NCBI GenBank assembly: GCA_963847735.1
Contig: CAWKAV010000029.1
Coordinates: forward strand, 62,001-126,000
Direction: 5' to 3'
DNA from: CAWKAV01 sp963847735
Lineage (GTDB): Bacteria; Desulfobacterota; Desulfuromonadia; Desulfuromonadales; BM103
Length of the DNA: 64,000 nt
Shown piece by piece: positions 54,930 through 64,000 of the stretch (within the stretch, counting starts at the first letter, position 1; each line of letters opens with the position of its first letter). The notes under the pieces are model-generated. The model did no database searches, had not been told where the DNA came from, and saw nothing but the letters and a program-made list of their open reading frames with translations. The translations under genes and the position numbers were made by a program.

Positions 54930-57900
54930 ACCGTTCGCGCAAAGAGTCCTGGCAGCGGGGCCCGCTCGCCTGGATGACCTACAACCGGGTCACACCCAAC
55001 CTGCTGATGATCGTCCTGCTGCTCGGCGGAATCTTCGTCTCGGGACAGATCAAGAAAGAGGTCTTCCCCGCATACGAGCTGGACATGGTCACGGTCAGCG
55101 TCGCCTACCCGGGGGCCAGCCCCGAAGAGGTCGAGCACGGCATCATACTCGTCGTCGAAGAAGCGGTGCGCGGTCTTGAAGGGATCAAGGAACTAACTGC
55201 GACTGCGGCTGAGAGGCACGCGGATCAGTCAGGATCGAACTGCTGGCTGACGCCGACCAGCAAAAGGTCTACCAGGATATCAAGCAGGAGATCGACCGAA
55301 TCCGGACCTTCCCGGACGATGCCGAGGAACCCCAGGTTTCGCTGGGAACCCACCGCCATGAAGTGCTTAACATCCAATTTTACGCCAACACCACGGAAGC
55401 GGCGCTGCGCGAGAGCGGCCGAGCAGGTCCGTGACCGGCTGCTGCAGGACCCCGGTATCACCCAGGTCGATCTTTCGGGAGCACGCGCTCTGGAGATCCA
55501 CGTCGATGTGCCGCAGGACAAGTTACGCGCCTACGACCTCACCCTCGACGGCATCGCACGGATCATTGAAGCCGCCTCAACCGAAATCCCGGGCGGCGCT
55601 GTAGAAACCAGCGGCGGCGATATTCTGCTGCGCGTCACCGATCGCCGCGACTGGGCCAGGGAGTTTGCCCGCATTCCGATCATCAGCACCGCCGACGGCA
55701 CGGTGGTTCTGCTTGAGGATCATCGCCACGGTGCGTGAGACCTTCGAAGACAGTGATCGTTTCGCCACCTACAACGGCCAGCCCAGCATCGGCCTCGACG
55801 TCTACCGGGTCGGTGACCAGACCCCGGTCGGCGTCTCCAGGGCGGTCCGTGACGCCATGAGCGAAATCGAGGCCGACCTGCCGGCCGGGATCAACTGGGA
55901 CATCAATCGCGACCGTTCCGAGGTCTACGAACAACGCCTCAACCTGCTGCTGAAGAATGCCGCCATGGGCCTGGTGCTGGTGCTGCTGCTGCTCGGCCTG
56001 TTCCTCGAATTCAAGCTGGCTTTCTGGGTGACCATGGGCATCCCGATCTCCTTTCTCGGTGGCCTGCTCTTCCTCCCCGCCATGGGCGTCTCGATTAATA
56101 TCATGTCGATGTTCGCATTTATCATCGCCCTGGGAATCGTGGTCGACGATGCCATCGTGGCCGGCGAAAACATCTATGAATACCGTCAGCGCGGTCATGG
56201 CATGGCCAAGGCCGCCATCCTCGGTACCCGCAATGTTGCCATACCGATCACCTACGCCATCCTCACCAACATCGTGGCGTTCATGCCGCTCTATTTTGTG
56301 CCCGGCACCATGGGCAAGATCTGGAATGCGATCCCCGTGGTGGTGATCACGGTCTTTATCGTTTCATGGGTTGAAGCGCTGTTTATCCTGCCGGCCCACC
56401 TCGCCCATACCCGCAGCACTCCCACCAGCAAACTGACCGCCCGCCTGCACAATTGGCAGCAGAACTTCAGCGCCGGTGTATCACGCTTCATCGACAACCG
56501 TTACCGGCCACTGCTCGAACTGAGTGTCCGCTGGCGAGGCCTGACCGTCGCCATCGGCTTGGCCGTGCTGATCATCGTTCTCAGTTATGTCATGAGCGGT
56601 CGCATCGGCATGATCCTGATGCCTCGGGTCGAATCGGACCGGGCGGTCGTCACCGCCGCCCTGCCAGCCGGGAGCCCATTGTCCGCAGCCTTGCAGGTGC
56701 AGAAACGTCTGGTTGACGGCATCGAAAACGTGGCCGCGGCCAATGGCGGCAAGGAGCTGCTGCAGGGAGTCTTCGCCCAGGTTGATGAAGGACAAGTCGG
56801 CGTGACGGCCTACCTGACACCGCCCGGCGTGAGGCCCCTGAGCACCGGCACCGTCACCAAGCTCTGGCGCGAAGAAGTCGGTCCGATTATCGGCCTGGAG
56901 TCATTGCGTTATGAATCGGACCGCGGCGGTCCCGGCGGGGGCGGCGCCCTGACCGTGGAACTTTCGCATCGCGACACCGAGGTTCTCGACCGTGCCAGCA
57001 GCGCACTGGCGGAGCAGACTGGAAGAGTTTGCCAACGTCAAGGACATCGACGACGGGTTCACCCCGGGCAAAGAGCAACTCGACTTCCGCATCAAGCCGA
57101 GCGGCGAGAGTCTCGGTCTGACTTCGCGCGAAATCGCACGCCAGGTACGCAACGCATTCTCCGGCACAGAAGCCTTGCGTCAGCAGCGCGGGCGCAACGA
57201 GGTGACGGTCCGCGTGCGTCTGCCGGAAAGTGAACGCAGCAGCGAATTCAGCATCGAGAACCTGATGATCCGCACCCCGGCCGGCACCTTCGTACCACTT
57301 TTCGAGATTGCTGAAGTCGAACGCGGCCGGGCCTATACAACCATCAATCGCCGTGACGCCCGCCGCACCGTGACTGTCACCGCCGACGTCGAACCCATCA
57401 GCCAGACCAGCCAGATCCTGGCCACTCTGGACAGTCAGACCCTGCCCGACCTGGCCCGTGACTTCCCAGGATTAACCTACGGTTACCATGGACGTCAGGC
57501 CAGCATGAAGGAGAGTACCGGCGGCTTGTTCAAGGGTTTCATCCTGGCCATGATCGCCATCTACTTTCTGCTGGCGATCCCGTTCCGCAGCTACAGCCAG
57601 CCACTGATTGTCATGCTGGCGATTCCTTTCGGCGTGGTCGGTGCCGTCCTCGGTCATCTGCTCATGGGCTACAGTCTTAGCCTGATGAGCATGATGGGAA
57701 TCGTCGCTCTCTCCGGAGTGGTGGTCAACGACTCCCTGGTCCTGATCGACTACGCCAACCGCCAGCGTCTCGAAGGAGCCTCCGCTCTCACGGCGATCTG
57801 CGCAGCTGGAACACGCCGTTTTCGACCGATCATCCTGACCACCCTGACCACCTTTGGTGGCCTCGCGCCAATGATCTTCGAGACTTCCAGGCAGGCCCGC

Positions 57901-58056
57901 TTCCTGATCCCGATGGCCCTTTCGCTCGGTTTCGGCATCCTGTTTGCCACGCTGATCACCCTGTTGCTGGTTCCCAGCCTCTACCTGTTGATAGAGGATT
58001 TCTTTGGCCTGGTACACAGATTCTTCGGTACCACACCAGACGAAGAGTCATCGTGA
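54926..58056 (+). pseudogene. RND efflux inner-membrane pump (AcrB/MMPL-like), frameshifted
   Basis: About 1040 codons in total. NLLMIVLLLGGIFVSGQIKK is the first membrane helix. GIPISFLGGLLFLPAMGVSI and IIALGIVVDDAIVAGENIYE are the proton-relay helices of the first half. AIPFGVVGAVLGHLLMGYSL and GIVALSGVVVNDSLVLIDYA mark the second half. Single-base shifts near 55212, 55412, 55722 and 57015 break the frame, but all parts are present. It exports toxic compounds or lipids using the proton gradient; the substrate is unknown. Confidence 0.88.
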
Positions 58057-58967
58057 GCGAGCCGAACTGGGGTCTGGCCCGGAAACGGCAGAGGCTGGCA
58101 CAACGCGCAGGAATCATCCAGGATATCCGCAATTTCTTCGTCAATCGCGGCTACCTCGAGGTGGAAACCCCGCACCGCATACCCGGCAATGCCCCCGAAC
58201 CACACATCGACACCGTCGCCAGTGGTGCATGGGCCCTTCACACCTCGCCGGAACTGGCCATGAAGCGACTGCTAGCGGCCGGTTACGAGCAAATTTTTCA
58301 GATCTGCCGGGTCTGGCGCGATGGCGAACGAGGCCAGTACCACCTCCCCGAATTCAGCCTGCTCGAATGGTATCGGAGCGGAGTTGACTACCATGCCCTG
58401 ATGACCGAATGCATGGAGCTGCTCTACGTCCTGGTGCCGGGAGGAAAATTGCCAAGGCAGGGCCGCGTGATTGACCTGACGATGCCGTGGGAAAAGATGA
58501 CTGTTGCCGAAGCCTTCTCCCGATACGCTTCGAAAGACATTGACAAAGCCCTCGCCTCGGGCTGCTTTGAAGAAGTCTTGACGGCGGACGTTGAACCTCT
58601 TCTTGGCAAAACCCGACCGACCTTCCTGACCGAGTACCCGATCAGCCTGGCAGCCCTGGCCCGGACCAAGCCTGGCCAGCCACAGGTCGCCGAGCGCTTC
58701 GAACTCTACATCGACGGGCTGGAAGTGGCCAACGCCTTTTCGGAGTTGACCGATCCGCACGAGCAACGCAGCCGCTTCACAGCCGATGAAGAGACCCGTC
58801 GAGCTGCCGGCAAAACTCCCTATCCCCTCCCGGAAAAGTTCCTCGCCGAGCTTGCAGCCATGCCCGAAGCGTCCGGCATCGCCCTTGGGCTCGACCGCTT
58901 GATCATGCTGCTGACTGACGCCGTGAACATCGATGACGTGGTTGCTTTTACCACCGAACAGCTTTGA
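58053..58967 (+). CDS. epmA: EF-P beta-lysine ligase EpmA (GenX/PoxA)
   Basis: 304 residues, a LysRS-like catalytic core with no anticodon-binding domain. RGYLEVETPHRIPGNAPEPH, FQICRVWRDGERGQYHLPEF and the final MPEASGIALGLDRLIMLLTD are class II motifs of the EpmA family. It attaches beta-lysine to EF-P Lys. It starts at GTG 58053, overlapping the pump gene stop by 4 bases. No epmB is visible in the window. Confidence 0.93.
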   Translation: MSEPNWGLARKRQRLAQRAGIIQDIRNFFVNRGYLEVETPHRIPGNAPEPHIDTVASGAWALHTSPELAMKRLLAAGYEQIFQICRVWRDGERGQYHLPEFSLLEWYRSGVDYHALMTECMELLYVLVPGGKLPRQGRVIDLTMPWEKMTVAEAFSRYASKDIDKALASGCFEEVLTADVEPLLGKTRPTFLTEYPISLAALARTKPGQPQVAERFELYIDGLEVANAFSELTDPHEQRSRFTADEETRRAAGKTPYPLPEKFLAELAAMPEASGIALGLDRLIMLLTDAVNIDDVVAFTTEQL

Positions 58968-59067
58968 TGCGAAAAATCTTGATCATTAGCAAAAGACCCT
59001 TGTTTTTCATCCTTCCGGCACGCTATAAAAAGATAGGACTGATTAACCACAGGGGCCGTTGCCAACC

Positions 59068-59856
59068 ATGCAATTTCAATCTGAAGCAACCATCTTCAAC
59101 GCCTGTCGAACCCTGTTCGGCAAAGAAGTCAATCTCTCCCACGAGTTCCTCAACTATCTGCAGCCGAGTGGTGCCAAAACCGCCTTTCGCAGCCAGGCCA
59201 AAGTCCACCACCCAGATGCCCACGCGAATTCATCAACCCAGATTCGAAACCAGCAAACAGAACGTTTCCGTGAGCTCCGCCAAGCCTATGATCTGATTAT
59301 TGATTTCCTCGAGAAGCGGCAACGAGACCTTTGGACACATTTAAACAGGAGGCCTGCGCAATCGACGCCACATCGGACCTGGAGTTCAACGCGTCGGCAC
59401 CAGCAGCAGAGAGCTCATGCGCGGCCGGTGTCGGTACCTTCCATCCCTCTTGAATTCGGTATGTTCACCTACTACCAGGGCAAAGTGACCTACCAGCAAC
59501 TGATTGAAGCGCTGGTCTGGCAAAGGCGACAGCGCCCGACACTCGGCGCCATTGCCCTGAAATGGGGTTGGCTATCCGATGCCAAAGTGGCACAGATTCT
59601 CAATCACCGCGGCCATGCCGTGCGTTTCGGTAAAAAAGCCGTTGAACTTGGCTATCTCAAACCTCACCAGATAAAGGCCCTGCTGCAATATCAACGTTCC
59701 CTGCAAATGAGGATCGGACAGTATTTTATTGAGAAAGGTTTGTTGACTGAGGAAGAGGCTGAGCGGATCTCGCAGAGCCTCAAGAATCACAATGACCAGA
59801 TCAATCTGCGCGCCAAAAATCGTTCCAACAGTAGATACTGGCCTGAATCTTTTTAG
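59068..59856 (+). CDS. J-domain-like protein with C-terminal helical repeats
   Basis: 262 residues. The N-terminal 75 residues resemble a J domain, with HPD in AKVHHPDAHANSS and FRELRQAYDLII after it. After a basic linker (95-125), three repeats of a G-x-L/I helical hairpin follow: LGAIALKWGWLSDAKVAQIL, GKKAVELGYLKPHQIKALLQ and IGQYFIEKGLLTEEEAERIS. These resemble the N-terminal repeats of type II/IV secretion ATPases. A chaperone adaptor is inferred; the partner is unknown. Confidence 0.72.
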   Translation: MQFQSEATIFNACRTLFGKEVNLSHEFLNYLQPSGAKTAFRSQAKVHHPDAHANSSTQIRNQQTERFRELRQAYDLIIDFLEKRQRDLWTHLNRRPAQSTPHRTWSSTRRHQQQRAHARPVSVPSIPLEFGMFTYYQGKVTYQQLIEALVWQRRQRPTLGAIALKWGWLSDAKVAQILNHRGHAVRFGKKAVELGYLKPHQIKALLQYQRSLQMRIGQYFIEKGLLTEEEAERISQSLKNHNDQINLRAKNRSNSRYWPESF

Positions 59857-60034
59857 CTCTGTTAACGTTCGGTGTTGATATTTGGTGCCTCAAATATCCT
59901 AAGGATTTTTAAGAACCCGTTGCGACAGCATATATGGGGGTATGATCCACTAAGTGTTCAGGGTTACTATTGATAGTTACTTATAAGAATTTACCTGTTT
60001 AGGTTCCTGTGTCTATTTTGACAGGACAATATCC

Positions 60035-61207
60035 TTAGTCAGCTTTTTCTGAATATTGGAGTCCTAATAACGCACGTTCTGCCACTTCTTTTCCTTGGTT
60101 CCACACAAGATTTTTCCAGTCACCACTATCTGGGTAGAACATTCGCAACAAATCGGCTTTTATCCTTTTCGCATCAGGGTGCTCTTTGCTGCCATAATGA
60201 TAAAGCCAGTTTTCAACCCGTAACGCCCAAAAAACTTTCTTCAGAGAGAATGTTCCAAACTCCAGGCCAACAGCGGTTACTTCTGCATTAGGCAACATCT
60301 TTGGAAGCGCGAGATTGAGCGTCCCCTGCAAATGGACGGAAACCGATTGCCCGCTGGCCGTGGTCTTTACTCTGTCACCCCACCACCCCACTGCACGTTG
60401 GTAAACAGACGAATCATCCTCTTCATTCAAAATGACTTCAGCATGGCCGAAAGGTCCAAGACCTGTGTGAAAGTCAACAACTACCACCCTCTCCGCTTTT
60501 GAAAGATAGCGGCTGGCAATTTCTCTGATGATCTCATTTGACCACGTCTCTGATCGTCCTCCGTAAAAAAGACCTTTAGCGTGTGTATATTGACCACTAC
60601 TGATGGCCTCTTTCAGCTTAAGTTTACCGTTCTTGAGGCGATACCAAAGGAAACGGAGACGCGCCCTTGAGTTTTCCCAGAGGGTAATGGATTTTGGAGA
60701 GATTGCATCTTCGAGTTCCTCATATCCCGAATTGCCGGTATAAGGCCTGGAGTGATCGACAAAGTTGCGGTTGAGATCGACATTGTCCTCATTGAATCGC
60801 CGCAGGTGCGAGAAGCCGTACGGGTTGAGAGCATGGATCATGACCATGCTCATGTATGGTTTCAGTTGGGAGGCTACCCCTTCGCGCAGCAGGCCGTTTT
60901 GAATCCCTGACCCGGCGAATCCCTCGACACCATGTGTCCCCGACACCAGAACCAGAATGGACTTGGCATCCTTTGACCCAACAAAGGCCACATCGGTAAA
61001 AAGCGGATCTCCATCTGTGTATGTTTGCGTGTTCTGGAAGCTTTCCACGCTGGCGTCAACAGCATGTGAGGCTTCGAGGAATTTATTCCGGGCCTCTATA
61101 TAGTTACTGGAAAAGTATTCCGTTCCTTCCATATTTGTTCCTTCTTTTCCCATGTGCGGAATCTGACTACAGGCAATCATGTTTAAGGTGCATATAAGTA
61201 TGAGCAT
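60035..61207 (-). CDS. DUF2817 (M14-like peptidase fold) lipoprotein
   Basis: 390 residues. ICTLNMIACSQ near residue 13 is a lipobox-like site. VSGTHGVEGFAGSGIQNGLL, then NPYGFSHLRRFNEDNVDLNR and VVDFHTGLGPFGHAEV, are the metal and substrate motifs of DUF2817, related to M14 zinc carboxypeptidases. It is probably an envelope amidase or peptidase. It stands alone among accessory genes. The start is not firmly set. Confidence 0.8.
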   Translation of the reverse strand: MLILICTLNMIACSQIPHMGKEGTNMEGTEYFSSNYIEARNKFLEASHAVDASVESFQNTQTYTDGDPLFTDVAFVGSKDAKSILVLVSGTHGVEGFAGSGIQNGLLREGVASQLKPYMSMVMIHALNPYGFSHLRRFNEDNVDLNRNFVDHSRPYTGNSGYEELEDAISPKSITLWENSRARLRFLWYRLKNGKLKLKEAISSGQYTHAKGLFYGGRSETWSNEIIREIASRYLSKAERVVVVDFHTGLGPFGHAEVILNEEDDSSVYQRAVGWWGDRVKTTASGQSVSVHLQGTLNLALPKMLPNAEVTAVGLEFGTFSLKKVFWALRVENWLYHYGSKEHPDAKRIKADLLRMFYPDSGDWKNLVWNQGKEVAERALLGLQYSEKAD

Positions 61208-61358
61208 TGCTGATGAAAGCTGTTAATCGTGACTTATGAGACTCTAGTTTTGAATTATCCATAAATGGGGAAGCCTACGCCCCCTCCTCACGATAAATTT
61301 ATTCTACTTCTCCAACTTCTATGGACCAAGAATAAACGACTATCTATGGGAGGTCATC

Positions 61359-61883
61359 ATGGGCATGCGAGTAGGTTATGCAAGGGTTAGCACCGTCGGT
61401 CAGAAACTGGATGTTCAACTGGACCACCTAGCGGACTGCGACCGGATCTATCGGGAAAAAGTCTCAGCCAGTTCAACAAAGAACAAACCAGAGTTAAAAA
61501 ATGCGCTCGACTTCGTAAGGGAGGAGGATGTTTTCGTCGTCACAAAACTGGATCGCCTGGCACGATCAGTTGTGGACTTGTCCAACATCATTCAACTACT
61601 TGAAGAAAAGAATGTCGATCTCGTTGTTCTTGACCAGGGAATTGACACCACAACCATCTATGGCAAATTGCAGTTCAACATTCTTGCTTCGATTGGCGAA
61701 TTTGAGCGAGGTCTGATTACCGAACGCTCACTGGAAGGACGGATGAAAGCCAAAATTAAAAATGATTTACACCTACGCATTGTCACCGACCTGATTGATG
61801 GAAGACTGGAAGGTAATCGTGGCGTTCCCTTGGAAAATCGACGGAAGATGGAAATAACTTTCGGTCAAATCTTTGATGATTAA
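61359..61883 (+). CDS. Serine recombinase (resolvase/invertase family), short C-terminus
   Basis: 174 residues. MRVGYARVSTVGQKLDVQLD holds the nucleophile Ser in the RVST motif. VTKLDRLARSVVDLSNII and ILASIGEFERGLITERSLEG complete the catalytic domain. The C-terminal helix-turn-helix is short and diverged (NDLHLRIVTDLIDGR, NRRKMEITFGQIFDD), so DNA binding may be altered. ATG 61359 follows GGGAGG. No inverted-repeat target was found next to it. Confidence 0.85.
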   Translation: MGMRVGYARVSTVGQKLDVQLDHLADCDRIYREKVSASSTKNKPELKNALDFVREEDVFVVTKLDRLARSVVDLSNIIQLLEEKNVDLVVLDQGIDTTTIYGKLQFNILASIGEFERGLITERSLEGRMKAKIKNDLHLRIVTDLIDGRLEGNRGVPLENRRKMEITFGQIFDD

Positions 61884-61958
61884 ATGCCCAGAGAAATGAG
61901 TAAAGCCATCACATCCACTTTATAGTTCCTGAAGGTCCAATAAAACCAGACGAATAGG

Positions 61959-61990
61959 AAATGGCCTTCCTGATTGAGGTAGGCCATTTT
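61959..61990 (+). terminator. Terminator after the serine recombinase
   Basis: AAATGGCCT and AGGCCATTTT flank a 13-base loop, 76 bases after the stop. Confidence 0.65.
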
Positions 61991-62026
61991 GCGTCTTATA
62001 GATGGTGGTTTGTGAGACTCAGACTA

Positions 62027-62203
62027 CTACAGATTTACAGTGTGCCCTATATCAAAAACATTGTGACAGGAGGGGCATATATATAAACATTTCGTTACCT
62101 CCCCCTCTCTTCTGAACATTGAATGAAAACCATTCTTATATTCACAAGACGGACAGACTTTAAACTCACTTTCCACAGATACCTTAATAATTTTATAATC
62201 CAC
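62027..62203 (-). CDS. Zinc-ribbon microprotein (58 aa)
   Basis: GTG 62203 lies 6 bases after a perfect GAGGAGG site. The protein has two CPSC knuckles, KVCPSCEYKNG at residues 16-26 and YICPSCHNVFDIG at 41-53, the CxxC...CxxC layout of a zinc ribbon. Zinc binding is inferred; the role is unknown. It lies 52 bases downstream of a 90-residue unknown gene on the same strand and may be cotranscribed with it. Confidence 0.68.
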   Translation of the reverse strand: MDYKIIKVSVESEFKVCPSCEYKNGFHSMFRREGEVTKCLYICPSCHNVFDIGHTVNL

Positions 62204-62255
62204 TTAAACCTCCTCTGTCATGCCCCAAGTCCCTGAAAAATGAGAAAAATCTGGT

Positions 62256-62528
62256 TCAAGTTGTCTTTTTAGAGATGTTTTTTAGTTCAACGCGCCGAAT
62301 AGCCGCTTCAAGAATTAAATTACTGACCCCCATACCGATATATCCTGTTTGGCCATAGGTGTCGTAGAGAGGGAGCATGTCAACGATCTTGAGTATGTCC
62401 TCATATGCGTCCGGGTATAAATAAGGATTGTCAGCAATTGATAACAAATGTTCCGCGAGAACATTCGGCAGTTCATTTTCTCGCTCTGCAAGGATGGTCT
62501 CTTTACGAAGTTGGGCAAATATATTCAT
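62256..62528 (-). CDS. Unknown 90-residue protein
   Basis: FAQLRKETILAERENELPNV, later DAYEDILKIVDMLPLYDTYG and SNLILEAAIRRVELKNI, suggest an all-helical soluble protein. No family is recognised. AAGGA directly abuts the ATG, so the ribosome site is poorly spaced. AT-rich like its neighbours, in keeping with an accessory region. Confidence 0.6.
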   Translation of the reverse strand: MNIFAQLRKETILAERENELPNVLAEHLLSIADNPYLYPDAYEDILKIVDMLPLYDTYGQTGYIGMGVSNLILEAAIRRVELKNISKKTT

Positions 62529-62812
62529 TCCTTATATTCTCTAATTGTTTGTCGTCGTTAGTTAATAAATTCATTTTCATCTGGGCGCTAAGTTTTGTCG
62601 AATCATGGTTTGAGAGGCCTATACAAGCGCAAAATCATGAGCCATCCCTTCCTAGGGATAGTTTGCCCCCAATTGCTCTCATTACCCTCAGGTGCTTCGT
62701 AGCCGAAATAGACATCAACCGATACATTTGTGTTTATCAAAGCGGCTAGAGGATTGGGAAGTTGGGCCGGCTCGGCGTGGGCGGAACACGGAGGGGTCTT
62801 TCCTGCGGCATC

Positions 62813-63511
62813 TTACAGGCTCCTGGCCACCCAGGCCTGGATGGAAATAATGTCCAGCTTCTTGATATCGATAAATTCGACACCCATGCCTGTCGAGGCA
62901 GAGGCCTTGCGCTGCTCACCTCCCCCCTTGACCCAGGCAACCCTCCCCTTGCAGGAGAGCTGGCGTTCCGGGTTCAACTGGAACTGAAAGTTCAGTTCGG
63001 CTCCCACCGGCAGCAGGTCGTCGGTCTCCATGAAGACCCCGCCGACGGAAATGTCGGCCAGGGTCATCGCCGAGGAGCGAAGCGTCTCGCTGGTCGGTTT
63101 GACCGGCGCCTTGATCGGCGCCCTCTTCCCTGACCACCTTGGGAACTTGACAAGTCCTTTGCTGACATCCAGCAAGGCGGTCCTGGTCAGCGGCTTGTGG
63201 ATGACGTCGTCGCAACCGGCCGCGAAACAACGCTCCACGTCTTCCGGTGCGGCACCTTCCGTCATCATGACGATGGGGGTGAACTTCAAACGGGGGTCAT
63301 GCTTGATCTCCCTGCAGGCCAGATCACCGTCGCCGTCCGGCATGTAAAGATCCATCAAGACCAGGTCGGGCTTCTCCATTCGGGTCGCGGTCACGGCTTG
63401 CAATCCATCTTCGACCGTGATGATTTCGACCTGCTCACGCCTGAAACAATCCTCGGCGACAGCCAGTTGACGGCTGTCGTCATCGACCAATAATATCTTT
63501 TTCGAATACAT
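62813..63511 (-). CDS. Response regulator receiver-PilZ protein
   Basis: 232 residues from ATG 63511. The receiver domain shows KILLVDDDSRQLAV, LVLMDLYMPDGDGD (phospho-acceptor Asp) and VIHKPLTR (conserved Lys). A PilZ domain follows (MTLADISVGGVFMETDDLLP, LSCKGRVAWVK). The D-x-S-x-x-G part of the c-di-GMP site is present, but no clear RxxxR precedes it, so ligand binding is doubtful. No partner kinase is nearby. Confidence 0.85.
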   Translation of the reverse strand: MYSKKILLVDDDSRQLAVAEDCFRREQVEIITVEDGLQAVTATRMEKPDLVLMDLYMPDGDGDLACREIKHDPRLKFTPIVMMTEGAAPEDVERCFAAGCDDVIHKPLTRTALLDVSKGLVKFPRWSGKRAPIKAPVKPTSETLRSSAMTLADISVGGVFMETDDLLPVGAELNFQFQLNPERQLSCKGRVAWVKGGGEQRKASASTGMGVEFIDIKKLDIISIQAWVARSL

Positions 63512-63825
63512 GAAGAGAGTGTCTTTGATAAACATGCGATATCAGCCGGTCAACGATAGGGGGTCCCATGCCATGATTGAAGAAATGGTTCTGCGGGGCA
63601 GCGGATTTTTTTCACAAGCGACACCACGGTGAAGCCTTGATTCTGATTAAAAGATACTTGGCATCAGTCAACCAAGTCAACCCAAGGAAATTGTACCGCA
63701 CTTGCAGGAGAATGTCTTTCGGGAGGCCGTCACGGGTGCTGCTTATGTCAGCAGTGACAGGCCGGGGAGATCAACAAGATCACCAGCGGGGGAATATCTC
63801 GTTGGCATGACGGGTTGTCTCCTCT
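63512..63825. other. Intergenic region between the receiver-PilZ gene and the IS3 fragment
   Basis: About 310 bases. Nothing coding is supported. A weak inverted repeat (GTCACGGGTGCTGC and GCAGTGAC, 63729-63759) is the only structure seen. Confidence 0.35.
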
Positions 63826-64000
63826 CCATCTTCAACAACACCTTAATCACCGGATCGTCTCTCGTCAGGTCTGGCTGGTAACGATAGACGGTGCGACTTA
63901 AGCGTAAAGCCCGGCAGGCGATTCTTGTGCTGGCCCCTAACGACTCTTTGGCATAATCCACCAGTTCCTGCTTCTCCGCCGGCGTCAGAGCTTTTTTTCA
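63826..64000 (-). mobile_element. IS3-family transposase orfB fragment, truncated and cut by the window edge
   Basis: On the minus strand LTPAEKQELVDYAKESLGAS, then TRIACRALRLSRTVYRYQPD and PVIKVLLKME, are the N-terminus of an IS3-type OrfB. After residue KME homology stops. At the window edge an A7G run (63991-63998) sits where IS3 elements slip -1 to fuse OrfA to OrfB. The upstream OrfA is outside the window. Confidence 0.75.

Noticed and set aside
1..64000. CRISPR arrays, rRNA or tRNA genes
   Set aside because: No regularly spaced direct repeats, rRNA segments or cloverleaf with a CCA-type end were noticed by eye; a tRNA scan was not possible.

Overview
The window looks like a chromosomal segment of a diazotrophic Desulfuromonadales/Geobacter-type bacterium. 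The order ffh-rpsP-khpA-rimM-trmD-RNA methyltransferase-rplS-rnhB-yraN, a Mo-nitrogenase regulon with sigma-54 promoters and long terminator-bearing leaders, draTG, and an oxalate/formate-type MFS carrier all fit that group. This assignment is inference from gene content; there is no rRNA in the window.

Layout. 1-4.05 kb: end of a surface polysaccharide cluster (FkbM methyltransferase, three glycosyltransferases). 4.1-15.8 kb: leftward housekeeping block (rsmI, nadE, yraN, rnhB, rplS, RNA methyltransferase, trmD, rimM, khpA, rpsP, ffh, DUF3343, polA). 16.2-17.1 kb: a radical SAM gene converging on a leftward operon at 17.2-22.8 kb that resembles the D-alanylation (dlt) pathway of Gram-positives: an adenylating ligase, a ligase fused to a carrier domain, a DltD-like SGNH protein, a DltB-like MBOAT and a 47-residue DltX-like membrane microprotein. 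23.2-26.8 kb: lon and an MscS channel. 26.9-28.1 kb: remnants of a group II intron reverse transcriptase and a REP-associated transposase around a small lipoprotein gene. 28.1-41.8 kb: nitrogen fixation genes, all leftward (nifH, nifD, nifK, a NifX-like gene, fdxB, a second NifX-like gene, nifB, a TauE/SafE gene, a NifU-NifQ fusion, nifE, nifN, nifV, a GNAT gene). Sigma-54 promoters precede nifH, nifB and nifE. The nifH and nifB leaders carry hexaloop hairpins overlapping intrinsic terminators, as expected for ANTAR-type antitermination. 41.9-45.1 kb: a draT-draG operon extended by four small genes (a Cys-rich helix-turn-helix-like protein, an unknown protein, a macrodomain protein and an FKBP isomerase). 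45.6-52.1 kb: trpS, a DUF4177 gene, an MFS carrier with repeated palindromes upstream, EfpL-type EF-P, glgC and canonical EF-P. 52.2-59.9 kb: a tripartite RND efflux operon, epmA and a J-domain gene. 59.9-64 kb: accessory genes (DUF2817 lipoprotein, serine recombinase, zinc-ribbon microprotein, receiver-PilZ protein, IS3 fragment).

How the parts connect. The nif block encodes the nitrogenase structural proteins, the cofactor pathway (nifB, E, N, V, a NifQ domain, NifX-like carriers), an electron donor (FdxB) and reversible ADP-ribosylation of NifH (DraT/DraG; the target arginine is present). Canonical EF-P and its lysyltransferase EpmA are both here, together with an EF-P paralogue that has arginine at the tip.

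Caution on quality. About 21 single-base frameshifts lie in only two stretches (about 34.0-40.5 kb and 54.6-57.1 kb). In every case the protein continues cleanly in another frame, so sequencing or assembly error is more likely than real gene decay.
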